From: Mycolicibacterium mageritense
GTDB taxonomy: Bacteria; Actinomycetota; Actinomycetes; Mycobacteriales; Mycobacteriaceae
Direction of reading: 5' to 3'
DNA: 64,000 bases
Assembly (NCBI RefSeq): GCF_010727475.1
Contig: NZ_AP022567.1
Location: forward strand, 5,952,001 to 6,016,000
Shown here in pieces: positions 26,225-33,527 of the stretch (position 1 is its first letter; every line of letters begins with the position of its first letter). A program made the translations under genes and the position numbers. The notes below the pieces were generated by a model, which searched no databases, was not told the DNA's origin, and saw nothing but the letters and a program-made list of their open reading frames with translations.

Positions 26225-26241
26225 TATGGCATCATAACCGA

Positions 26242-27498
26242 GTGAGTCGGACCCTGCGCAGTGAATCTCTGAACAACTACGAGCACGATCTGGAACTCGA
26301 GCTCGACGGTGCGGTAGAGGTCCGACCTGGCGCGATGGCCGCAGGCGGTGCCCTGTTGATCATTGCGGTGATCTTGACCGCGTTGAACCTGCGGCCCGCC
26401 ATCACGAGCATCGGCCCGGTCCTGGGGGAGATGCGCGAGTCACTCGGTGCCTCGGCGATCTGGGCAGGCGCGCTGACCACGCTGCCCGGGCTGTGCTTCG
26501 CGGCGGCGGGTCTGGCCGCGCCGTGGCTGGCCCGGCGGATCGGGCTGGGCCGGGCCATCGCACTCGCGCTCGCGGTCCTCAGCATCGGCCTTGTGGTCCG
26601 GGTGCTCGACGGTCAGTACGTCGTGATCGGCGGCACGCTCGTGGCCACCGCGGGCATAGCGCTGGTCAACGTGCTCATCCCGGTGGTGATCAAGGGCTCG
26701 TTCCCCGCTCAGATCGGCCTGATGACCGGCATCTACACCGCCGCGTTGCAGGGCGGCGGCGCGCTCGGATCCGCGGTCACCCCGCCGCTGGAGCCACTGC
26801 TGGGCGGCTGGCGCGGCGCGCTGGGTGCGTGGGCCTTGGTGGCCGTGGTCGCGCTGGTGTTCTGGGCGGTCGGCGCACGCGGCATCGGTCAGGCCCGCGC
26901 GGAGGAGTCGAGCGCGTCGGGGACGGCCGGCCGGTCCCTGCTGCGCAGCCCACTGGCGTGGACCGTGACGTTGTTCTTCGGCTGCCAGGCGTTCCTGGCC
27001 TACGTCGTCATGGGCTGGCTGCCCGAGGTGTTCATCGACAGCGGCGTGAGCAAGACCAACGCCGGGCTGCTGCTGGGTCTCGTGTCGATTCTCGCGGTGC
27101 CGATCAGCCTGTTCGTCGCGCCGATGGCGGCCCGCCAGAAGCATCAGAGTGGCTGGATCGTGGCCCTGGGGCTGGTCGGGATCGTCGGCATGATCGGCCT
27201 ACTGGTCGATCCGGGTGCCGCACCGCTGTTGTGGAGCGTGTTCGTGGGCCTCGGTATGAGCGTGTTCTCGTTGGCGCTCACGGTGATCGCGCTGCGCGCC
27301 CGCAACGCCGAGGACACCGCACGGCTGTCCGGGATGGCGCAGGGCTTCGGCTATCTGCTGGCCGGTGTCGGCCCGTTCCTGTTCGGCCTGTTGCACGACG
27401 TGACCGGCGGCTGGACCGCGCCGTGGGCCATGGCGCTCGTGGTCTATGTGGTGCAGATGGTGGCGGGCGCCTTCGCGGGCCGCAGCCGTTACGTCTGA
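26242..27498 (+). CDS. MFS transporter, CynX/NimT type
   Basis: A 418-residue 12-helix major facilitator of the cyanate/nitroimidazole-transporter group (ILTALNLRPAITSIGPVLGEMRESLG near the N-terminus, TLPGLCFAAAGLAAPWLARRIG next). The N-terminal ~35 residues are acidic and cytoplasmic (NNYEHDLELELDGAVEV). I take the GTG at 26242 as the start. Substrate unknown. Probably controlled by the divergent GntR. Confidence 0.83.
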   Translation: MSRTLRSESLNNYEHDLELELDGAVEVRPGAMAAGGALLIIAVILTALNLRPAITSIGPVLGEMRESLGASAIWAGALTTLPGLCFAAAGLAAPWLARRIGLGRAIALALAVLSIGLVVRVLDGQYVVIGGTLVATAGIALVNVLIPVVIKGSFPAQIGLMTGIYTAALQGGGALGSAVTPPLEPLLGGWRGALGAWALVAVVALVFWAVGARGIGQARAEESSASGTAGRSLLRSPLAWTVTLFFGCQAFLAYVVMGWLPEVFIDSGVSKTNAGLLLGLVSILAVPISLFVAPMAARQKHQSGWIVALGLVGIVGMIGLLVDPGAAPLLWSVFVGLGMSVFSLALTVIALRARNAEDTARLSGMAQGFGYLLAGVGPFLFGLLHDVTGGWTAPWAMALVVYVVQMVAGAFAGRSRYV

Positions 27499-27511
27499 CT
27501 CACAAGCCAGA

Positions 27512-27527
27512 GTTGTGGCGCCACAAC
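27512..27527. promoter_or_regulatory. 16-bp perfect palindrome upstream of TDT transporter
   Basis: GTTGTGGC-GCCACAAC is perfectly symmetrical, 14 bp after the MFS stop and about 48 bp before the TDT start. There is no loop or T-run, so an operator is more likely than a terminator. Confidence 0.5.
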
Positions 27528-27574
27528 ATTGTGACGCCTACCGGTGAGTGCCCGCGACCAGCAGCATTGGTGAC

Positions 27575-28699
27575 GTGACCACTTACGTTGCACCGCGCCC
27601 GTTCCACACGGCGTTGCTGAACGAACTCGACGGCGCCACATCGGTTTTCCGGCACATCACGCCGAACTGGTTTGCCTCGGTGATGGGCACGGGCATCGTG
27701 GCCACCGCGGCCGCCACGCTGCCGGTGCATGCGCCGGTTCTGCGGGAATTCGCCACGGCGGTCTGGGTTCTCGCCGGGCTGGTGCTCGTGGTCCTGACGG
27801 CGGCCTTTGCCACGCACTGGATCCGGCACCGGGATCAGGCGAAAGCCTATGCGGCGCACCAGGTGATGGGCCAGTTCTACGGAGCGCCCGCCATGGCACT
27901 GCTGACCGTCGGCGCCGGAGCCCTGTTGCTCGGGCCAGCCCTGATCGGCGAGTCGGCGGCGCTGGCGCTCGATGTCGTGCTCTGGACGGCCGGCACACTG
28001 CTGGGCCTGGTCGTCAGCGTGTGGCTGCCGTTCGCGATGATCACCCGCACCGACCGCGACGACATCGCCGCGGTTCCGGCGTGGATGATGCCCGTGGTCT
28101 CGCCCATGGTGTCCGCATCGACCGGCGCACTGCTGCTGTCCCACGTCGGCGCAGGCCAGGCCGGGATGACGCTGCTGGTGGCCTGTTACGCGATGTTCGG
28201 TCTGAGTCTGCTGGCCGGCCTCATCACCATCACCATGGTGTACTCGCGGCTCATGCACGGCGGATTCAGCGAGGTGCAGGCCATCCCCACGGTGTGGATC
28301 GCCCTCGGCGTCGTCGGTCAGTCGATCACCGCCGCCAATCTGCTTGCCGCGCATGCCGGCTCGGTGCTCACCGATGCCGCGACGGTATCGGCGCTGCACG
28401 CCTTCGGCGTCGTGTACGGCATGGTGATGGGCGGTTTCGGCGCGTTCGTGTTCTGCCTGGCGGCGGCGCTGACCGTGCACGGCGCCCGGCGCGGGCTGTC
28501 GTTCACGCTGACCTGGTGGAGCTTCACGTTCCCGGTCGGCACGTGCGTGACGGGCGCGTCGGCGCTCGGGGCGGCGACCGGTGTGACGGTGATCTCGTGG
28601 CTGGCCGTGGCACTGTACGTGTTGCTGCTGGGTGCGTGGGTGACCGTGGCCACCAACACGTTTCGCGGCGTGCTGTCGGGGCGGCTGCTGCGCCGTTAA
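27575..28699 (+). CDS. TDT-family (TehA/SLAC1-like) transporter
   Basis: A 374-residue, ten-helix protein of the tellurite-resistance/dicarboxylate transporter family, with the family start ITPNWFASVMGTGIVATAAATLPV and internal SWWSFTFPVGT-like WWSFTFPVGTCVTG. Members move C4-dicarboxylates, sulfite or other anions; I cannot tell which. Start is uncertain between the GTG at 27548 and the GTG at 27575, and I prefer the latter. Its 3' end overlaps the convergent LysR gene by 4 bp. Confidence 0.82.
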   Translation: MTTYVAPRPFHTALLNELDGATSVFRHITPNWFASVMGTGIVATAAATLPVHAPVLREFATAVWVLAGLVLVVLTAAFATHWIRHRDQAKAYAAHQVMGQFYGAPAMALLTVGAGALLLGPALIGESAALALDVVLWTAGTLLGLVVSVWLPFAMITRTDRDDIAAVPAWMMPVVSPMVSASTGALLLSHVGAGQAGMTLLVACYAMFGLSLLAGLITITMVYSRLMHGGFSEVQAIPTVWIALGVVGQSITAANLLAAHAGSVLTDAATVSALHAFGVVYGMVMGGFGAFVFCLAAALTVHGARRGLSFTLTWWSFTFPVGTCVTGASALGAATGVTVISWLAVALYVLLLGAWVTVATNTFRGVLSGRLLRR

Positions 28700-29631
28700 C
28701 GCGCAGCGGCGATGTGACCCAGCAGGTCGCGTACGGCGCCGGCCGGTGGTGTGCGTCCGCTCAGCCAGATCGCGCGAAGCTGGCGCCGCAGATCCAGGCC
28801 CGCGATCTTCACCTCGCGCAGCCTGCCCAGGGTGAGGTCGTCGGTGACCGCGAGTCGGCTCATCACCGCAGGGCCCGCGCCTGCCAGTACGGCGGCCCGC
28901 ATTGCCGCGGCCGACGACAGCTCGATCGCCGGCGCGGCCTGCGCGACCCCATCACCGAGCGCGTCGCGCAGCGCCGTGCTGAGCGCATCCCTGGTGCCGG
29001 AACCGATTTCGCGTGACACCAGCGGTGTCTCGTTGAGCTCGGCCGGGCTGACCGGAGCCGACCGGCGCGCCCAGCTGTGGTCCGGCGTCACGACCGTCAC
29101 GAGCTCGTCGTGCGCGATCACCCTGCTGTGCAGCCCTTTCGGCACACCGGGGGATTCGATGAAGCCCAGTTCGGCCGAGCCGTCGCGGACCGCGGCGATC
29201 ACCTGGTCGCTGTTGGCGGCCGTCAGGATCACCTCCGGTGCGGGCGCACCCCGCCGCTGGGCCTCGGCCTGCAGGGATACCAGCCAGCGCGGCATGAGCT
29301 GTTCGGCGATCGTGAGGCTGGCCGTGACCGTGATGCGCTTGTGGCTTTCGGTGCGCATGGCGGTCAGCCCGGCGTCGACGCGTCGGGCGACATCGAGCAA
29401 CTGGTCGGCCCACTCCGCGACCACCACACCCGCCGGGGTGAGCCGAGACCCGCGGGTACTGCGCTGCACCAGACGCACTCCGGTCTGGGATTCGAGCGAG
29501 GCCAGCCGTGACGACACGGCCTGCTGGGTCAGGCCCAGCTCGCGGCCTGCCGCGCCGAGGCTGCCAGTTCGCGCGATCGCGAGCAGCACCTCGAACGCCG
29601 CCAACTCGGGCATCCGGGGACTCAGCGGCAT
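28696..29631 (-). CDS. LysR-family transcriptional regulator
   Basis: A 311-residue LysR protein with an N-terminal winged helix (FEVLLAIARTGSLGAAGRELGLTQQAVSSRLASLESQTGVRLVQRSTRGSRLTPAG) and a two-lobed effector domain. I chose the ATG at 29631 (MPLSPRMPEL). It is convergent with the TDT transporter and divergent from the aroG leader, 67 bp away. Which it controls is not shown by the sequence. Confidence 0.87.
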   Translation of the reverse strand: MPLSPRMPELAAFEVLLAIARTGSLGAAGRELGLTQQAVSSRLASLESQTGVRLVQRSTRGSRLTPAGVVVAEWADQLLDVARRVDAGLTAMRTESHKRITVTASLTIAEQLMPRWLVSLQAEAQRRGAPAPEVILTAANSDQVIAAVRDGSAELGFIESPGVPKGLHSRVIAHDELVTVVTPDHSWARRSAPVSPAELNETPLVSREIGSGTRDALSTALRDALGDGVAQAAPAIELSSAAAMRAAVLAGAGPAVMSRLAVTDDLTLGRLREVKIAGLDLRRQLRAIWLSGRTPPAGAVRDLLGHIAAAR

Positions 29632-29662
29632 GGACGGGATCGTAACCCTGGTCACACGGCAG

Positions 29663-29691
29663 TTTGCCTCACCCGGGCGGTCGTGTAGCCT
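29663..29691 (+). promoter_or_regulatory. promoter of the aroG leader (probably leaderless transcript)
   Basis: TTTGCC (29663-29668), 17-bp spacer, TAGCCT (29686-29691), which matches the mycobacterial -10 form TANNNT. The leader peptide GTG begins 7 bp after the -10, where transcription would start, so the mRNA probably begins at the start codon. Confidence 0.55.
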
Positions 29692-29698
29692 GGCCGTC

Positions 29699-29773
29699 GT
29701 GAACATCGGTGTGCGTGCCAGCTATTGGCGCTTTATCAAGGCTCCGGGCGGAGCCGATAACGCGCAGCGGTAA
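29699..29773 (+). CDS. aromatic-amino-acid leader peptide of DAHP synthase
   Basis: A 24-residue peptide, MNIGVRASYWRFIKAPGGADNAQR, with Tyr-Trp-Arg-Phe codons (tat tgg cgc ttt) directly before a strong hairpin. It ends 108 bp before the class I DAHP synthase gene. The gap to that gene contains a terminator-like hairpin and an alternative pairing. This is the layout of a ribosome-mediated attenuator sensing Tyr, Trp and Phe. The GTG start would be the first codon of a leaderless mRNA. Confidence 0.7.
   Translation: MNIGVRASYWRFIKAPGGADNAQR
29728..29765 (+). promoter_or_regulatory. attenuator pause hairpin with alternative pairing
   Basis: GCGC-T-TTATC-(aa)-GGCTCC, loop GGGC, GGAGCC-GATAA-C-GCGC. 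The left arm starts inside the Tyr-Trp-Arg-Phe codons. The segment GGCTCCGGG (29740-29748) can instead pair perfectly over 9 bp with CCCGGAGCC (29786-29794), next to the terminator, which gives two exclusive folds. Confidence 0.6.
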
Positions 29774-29795
29774 CGCACGCATCCACCCGGAGCCC

Positions 29796-29830
29796 AGGCA
29801 GTGACCAGCAGGTCGCTGCCTTTCGTCATT
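29796..29830 (+). terminator. attenuator terminator before aroG
   Basis: AGGCAGTGACC (29796-29806), loop AGCA, GGTCGCTGCCT (29811-29821): 11-bp stem with one G-T wobble, followed by TTTCGTCATT. It lies 52 bp before the DAHP synthase ATG and has no other gene to terminate than the leader peptide. Confidence 0.65.
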
Positions 29831-29881
29831 CAAGGGCGCCGGATGTGCACAGGTGCCCACCACCAGGAAGGCACCTCGACG

Positions 29882-30937
29882 ATGAATCTGGCGCAGATCG
29901 CCACTCCCGCCACCACCTCGGACCGGCGGATCCGAAGTTTCACCGCGATTCCCAGTCCGCACGACGTGCTCAGCGAGTTCCCGCTGGGTGCGCGCCGGTC
30001 GGAGCGGGTGGCACGGGACCGCGACGAGATCGCCGACATCCTGGCCGGGCGCGACGACCGGCTGCTGGTCGTGGTCGGGCCGTGCTCGGTGCATGACCCG
30101 GCTGCCGCGCTGGAATACGCCAGCCGCCTGGTGAAGGTGGCCGACGAGCTGCGCGACCGGCTCAAGATCGTGATGCGCGTGTACTTCGAGAAGCCGCGCA
30201 CCACGGTCGGCTGGAAGGGCCTGATCAACGACCCCGACATGGACGGGACGTTCGATGTCGCGCGTGGTCTGCGGGTCGCCCGCCAGTTGCTGCTGGACGT
30301 CATCGACATCGGCCTGCCGGTCGGCTGCGAGTTCCTCGAACCGACCAGCCCGCAGTACATCGCCGACGCCGTGGCGTGGGGTGCGATCGGCGCCCGCACC
30401 ACCGAATCCCAGGTACACCGGCAGCTGGCGTCGGGCCTTTCGATGCCAGTCGGATTCAAGAACGGGACCGACGGCAACATCCAGGTCGCCGTAGACGGTG
30501 TGAAAGCCGCTGCCGCACAGCATGTCTTCTTCGGCATGGACGACATGGGCCGTGGCGCCGTGGTCAGCACCGAGGGCAACGAGGACTGCCACGTCATTCT
30601 GCGCGGTGGCACCGACGGACCCAACTACGACGCGGACTCGGTGTCCGCCGCGGCGGCCAAGCTGACCGCGGCGGGGCTGCCCGGCAGTGTCGTGATCGAT
30701 TGCAGCCACGCCAATTCCGGCAAGGACCACGTTCGGCAGGCGGCCGTGGCCGGCGAGGTCGCGCAACTGGTCCGCGACGGGCTGCCGATCAGCGGCGTCA
30801 TGCTGGAGAGCTTCCTCGTCGGTGGGGCGCAGGCGCCCGAAGCGCGCCCGCTGACCTACGGCCAGTCGGTCACCGACAAGTGCATGGATTGGGGCACAAC
30901 CGATCTGGTGCTGCGCGAGCTCGCGACACGGGGTTAG
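29882..30937 (+). CDS. class I 3-deoxy-7-phosphoheptulonate (DAHP) synthase
   Basis: A 351-residue enzyme joining PEP and erythrose 4-phosphate at the entry to the shikimate pathway. Class I (AroF/G/H-like) features: LVVVGPCSVHDPAAALEYA, MRVYFEKPRTTVGWKGLINDPDMDGTFDVARGL, GCEFLEPTSPQYIADAVAWGAIGARTTESQVHR and CSHANSGKD. Most mycobacteria rely on a class II enzyme (AroG, Rv2178c), so this is a second, distinct DAHP synthase. I take the ATG at 29882, with GGAAGG upstream; the earlier ATG-like starts fall inside the terminator. Its 3' end overlaps the convergent PPE gene by 4 bp. Confidence 0.93.
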   Translation: MNLAQIATPATTSDRRIRSFTAIPSPHDVLSEFPLGARRSERVARDRDEIADILAGRDDRLLVVVGPCSVHDPAAALEYASRLVKVADELRDRLKIVMRVYFEKPRTTVGWKGLINDPDMDGTFDVARGLRVARQLLLDVIDIGLPVGCEFLEPTSPQYIADAVAWGAIGARTTESQVHRQLASGLSMPVGFKNGTDGNIQVAVDGVKAAAAQHVFFGMDDMGRGAVVSTEGNEDCHVILRGGTDGPNYDADSVSAAAAKLTAAGLPGSVVIDCSHANSGKDHVRQAAVAGEVAQLVRDGLPISGVMLESFLVGGAQAPEARPLTYGQSVTDKCMDWGTTDLVLRELATRG

Positions 30938-32460
30938 TCGGCCGGCCCGTCCCAACTGCCCGGCATCATCGGCAGCGTGGGCCCTTCGCCGAATGAGTCG
31001 CCGGTCAGCGTCGCCAGCCCGGCCGGGCCGGTGACTGTGGCCTTCGAGGCGGTTCCGGTGAAGCCGATGTCGCCTGCGCCGTGGTCGGATGCCATGGCCG
31101 TCATCGTGCGCTCGCCGGGCGGTGGCGGCGTGGAGTCGGTGCCGTCCATGGTCATGAACTCGTAGCGGTAGCCGCGGTCGGCGGCGCCCGCGCCGCGGCG
31201 TCTGCGCGATTTCGATTTGTTCCGGCTCGATGCCGCGGCGGCGGCCGCCGCGGCGGCGGGGGCGCTGGCCGACGAGGACGCCTGCGAGACCGCGCTCGTG
31301 CGCATCGACGGGCCGAAGCCGAACCCGGGACCGTCACCGCGCACTGCGTATGCCGCGCCTTCGGCTCCCGCAGGGGGCGGCGGCGTGGTGGCGGTGGTGG
31401 CCGGTGCGGTACCCGTCGGCGCGGGCGCTGATGTCACCGTGGTGCCCGCCGCGGTGGTCGGACTCCCGCTCATCGCGACCGCATTCGGTTGCTCGGCGGA
31501 TGGGCGGACGGCCTGTGCGCCCGGATTGTCGAGCGGGACGTCGTAGTTCTGCGTGATTCCCACGAGCCCAAGCAGACCCAGTGCCCCGAAGCCTGCGCCG
31601 GCACCCATGGCTGCCGCGTACAGCGGCGTCCCCATCAAGGCGAATGTCGCCGCGTAAGCGCCGACGAAGAACAGGTTCTGGTAGGTGGTGAACAACAGCG
31701 ACGGGTCGGCGATGATGTCGGCGACGATCTTGGGAATGGTCTCGGGATGCAGCAACAGATCACGCAGCGCCACGTACATGCCCTGGAAGTGTTCCGAGCG
31801 CTCGCCGAGCCATTTCTCGATCGGATCCTCGAATGTCAACGCGGTGCCCGATTCTGTGGCCAGCAGTTGCGCCTTGGCCTGCATCAGCGTCGCCGATGCC
31901 GCACCGGTCTCGCCGACGCCTGCCGCCAACACGAGTGGGGCCGGCGCCGTCGTCGGTGACGAGGCCAGCGCCACTTCGGAGCTGGCCTGGTACACCGTCA
32001 TGGTGGTCGCGGCCTGAATCCACATGCGGATGTAGTCGGCCTCGGCGACCGCGATGGGAATGGTGTTGATGCCGAAGAAATTGGTTGCCACCAGCACACC
32101 CAGTGTCGTCCGGTTCGCGGTGATCTCGGCCAGTGTCGGCATCGCGGCCAGGGCCGCGGAGTAGGACGCGGCGGCCGTCTCCATCTGCGTGGCCACTCCC
32201 GCGCTGTTGGCGCTGGCCTCGGCCAGCCACGCCAGGTAGGGGGAATGTGCGGCGAGGTACCGGTCGGCGCTGGGGCCCTCCCACGCTCCGGTGCGCACCG
32301 CACCGAGCAGTGTGGTGAGTTCCGTTGCGGCCGAGGAATATTCGGTGCTCAGCGAGCTCCATGCACCCGCCGCCGCGAGCATCGGCCCGACACCGGGGCC
32401 GGTGCTGATCAGCGCCGAGTGCACTTCGGGCGGCAGTGCCATCCAGACGGGCGTGGTCAT
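30934..32460 (-). CDS. PPE family protein
   Basis: A 508-residue PPE protein, presumably exported by a type VII (ESX) system. The PPE motif is at residues 10-12 (MALPPEVHSALI), the W-x-G turn reads TGAWEGPSADRYLAAHSPYLAWL, and the PPE helical domain runs to ~180. It is followed by hydrophobic and Ala/Gly-rich stretches, then a low-complexity Pro/Ala tail and a basic block (SSRNKSKSRRRRG). There is no partner PE gene next to it. A near-consensus iron-regulator box lies 135 bp upstream of the ATG. Confidence 0.92.
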   Translation of the reverse strand: MTTPVWMALPPEVHSALISTGPGVGPMLAAAGAWSSLSTEYSSAATELTTLLGAVRTGAWEGPSADRYLAAHSPYLAWLAEASANSAGVATQMETAAASYSAALAAMPTLAEITANRTTLGVLVATNFFGINTIPIAVAEADYIRMWIQAATTMTVYQASSEVALASSPTTAPAPLVLAAGVGETGAASATLMQAKAQLLATESGTALTFEDPIEKWLGERSEHFQGMYVALRDLLLHPETIPKIVADIIADPSLLFTTYQNLFFVGAYAATFALMGTPLYAAAMGAGAGFGALGLLGLVGITQNYDVPLDNPGAQAVRPSAEQPNAVAMSGSPTTAAGTTVTSAPAPTGTAPATTATTPPPPAGAEGAAYAVRGDGPGFGFGPSMRTSAVSQASSSASAPAAAAAAAAASSRNKSKSRRRRGAGAADRGYRYEFMTMDGTDSTPPPPGERTMTAMASDHGAGDIGFTGTASKATVTGPAGLATLTGDSFGEGPTLPMMPGSWDGPAD

Positions 32461-32594
32461 CGCCGCCGCCGGGAGTTAGCTGGGATTGCCAGGTGAGTGA
32501 TTGTTCGCGTAGTCATCGACGTGTGTCCGGGAAGCAGAATGCCCAGCGGTAACCCGGCGTCTCCTCTCGATACATTCGTGACAGAAGCGTTAAA

Positions 32595-32613
32595 TATGGT
32601 TAGCATAACCTAA
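32595..32613 (-). promoter_or_regulatory. IdeR (iron) box-like site
   Basis: The 19-mer TATGGTTAGCATAACCTAA agrees with the IdeR consensus TTAGGTTAGGCTAACCTAA at 15 of 19 positions by eye. It stands upstream of the PPE gene and of nothing else, since the TetR gene ends on the other side. Iron repression of the PPE gene is the natural reading. Confidence 0.6.
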
Positions 32614-32758
32614 CTTAGGAAAATTGGCGGCGCCGTCGTTTTTGCGTTGTCCGGCATAGTGGTTCAGTGGTGCACGCTGGGTAAACGCGTTCTCCGATGG
32701 TGCCGCCCACCGCCGCGCGGCGCAGTGAGTGGCCGGGTAGAGCTCCATGCTGTTTCGA

Positions 32759-32791
32759 GACAGATTGTCAACACGATGCCGACAATCTGTC
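32759..32791. repeat. perfect 11-bp inverted repeat
   Basis: GACAGATTGTC (32759-32769) and GACAATCTGTC (32781-32791) with an 11-bp spacer. It lies 75 bp past the TetR stop. There is no T-run, so it is either a terminator of the U-less type or an operator. Confidence 0.65.
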
Positions 32792-32865
32792 AGGAACCTA
32801 GCATCACAAGATCAGTTCTGGGGGGCTACGTGGGTGCTCGACGCGCATCTCGGAAACGTTGCTGC

Positions 32866-33462
32866 TCAGCGTGAGTTGCTGATCCGGTCCGCCAGTATGG
32901 CGGTCCACTCGGCGAGATAGCGGTCGTCGGGCGCCTCGGCGGCCTCGGCGTGGAAGAACATCGCCGTCGCGCGCTTGCCGAGCAGGGCGTTGATGCCGAG
33001 GGTCGCGATGGTGCGGCTCTCGGCCGAATCCATGGTGGGTGCCCAGCCGTGGATCCAGTCGTCGAGTTCGGTGTAGAGGCCGTCGATCAGCGCCGCGTAG
33101 GCATCGTTGAGCCGCGCCGCGCGGTCGGTCGGGGTGCGGGCAGCGATCTGCAACAGTTGGCTTTCGTCGTCGATCACGTTGAGCAGATACCGCCCGAGCA
33201 GGGTCAGTTCGGTGCGCAGGTCGCCGAGCCCGGCGAACATCGCACGGATGTCGTGCATGGCGCGGCGGCGGTCCAGCTGTCGGTCGATGCCCGCTTCCAG
33301 CAGCGATTCCTTGGATTTGAAGTGGTGGTACAGCGCGCCGGAGCCGGCCGCGAGTCCTGCGGCGGCTTCGATCTGCGCGACGCTCGTGGCCCGGTAGCCC
33401 TGCTCGCTGAAGAGTCGCATCGCCTCGGTGACCAGCCGATCCCGGGTCGTCGTCTCCGTCAT
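32866..33462 (-). CDS. TetR-family transcriptional regulator
   Basis: A 198-residue TetR protein with N-terminal helix-turn-helix (RDRLVTEAMRLFSEQGYRATSVAQIEAAAGLAAGSGALYHHFKSKESLLEAGI) and an all-helical ligand domain. I prefer the ATG at 33462 (GGAG in front) over the GTG at 33483. It is divergent from the ABC1 kinase-P450 pair with twin operators between them, so it very likely represses itself and that pair. Confidence 0.9.
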   Translation of the reverse strand: MTETTTRDRLVTEAMRLFSEQGYRATSVAQIEAAAGLAAGSGALYHHFKSKESLLEAGIDRQLDRRRAMHDIRAMFAGLGDLRTELTLLGRYLLNVIDDESQLLQIAARTPTDRAARLNDAYAALIDGLYTELDDWIHGWAPTMDSAESRTIATLGINALLGKRATAMFFHAEAAEAPDDRYLAEWTAILADRISNSR

Positions 33463-33473
33463 TGACCGCTCCA

Positions 33474-33506
33474 AAGTGTTCACTTAGCATCAACAAGTAG
33501 ATACTT
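33474..33506. promoter_or_regulatory. twin TetR operators
   Basis: AAGTGTTCACTT (33474-33485) and AAGTAGATACTT (33495-33506) are both perfect 12-bp palindromes of the form AAGTR-N2-YACTT. Their centres are 21 bp apart, two helical turns. Confidence 0.8.
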
Positions 33507-33527
33507 TAGCAGCGTGGAGGGGGCGCC

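Larger units (their letters stand above)
32461..32865. other. 405-bp gap between PPE and TetR genes
   Basis: No convincing gene. It holds the IdeR-like box (32595-32613) and an 11-bp perfect inverted repeat (32759-32791). A 75-codon rightward frame across it has poor composition and was not called. Confidence 0.7.

Noticed and set aside
32647..32874. 75-codon rightward frame between PPE and TetR genes
   Set aside because: It crosses a perfect inverted repeat and has Cys/Arg/Trp-rich artefact composition.
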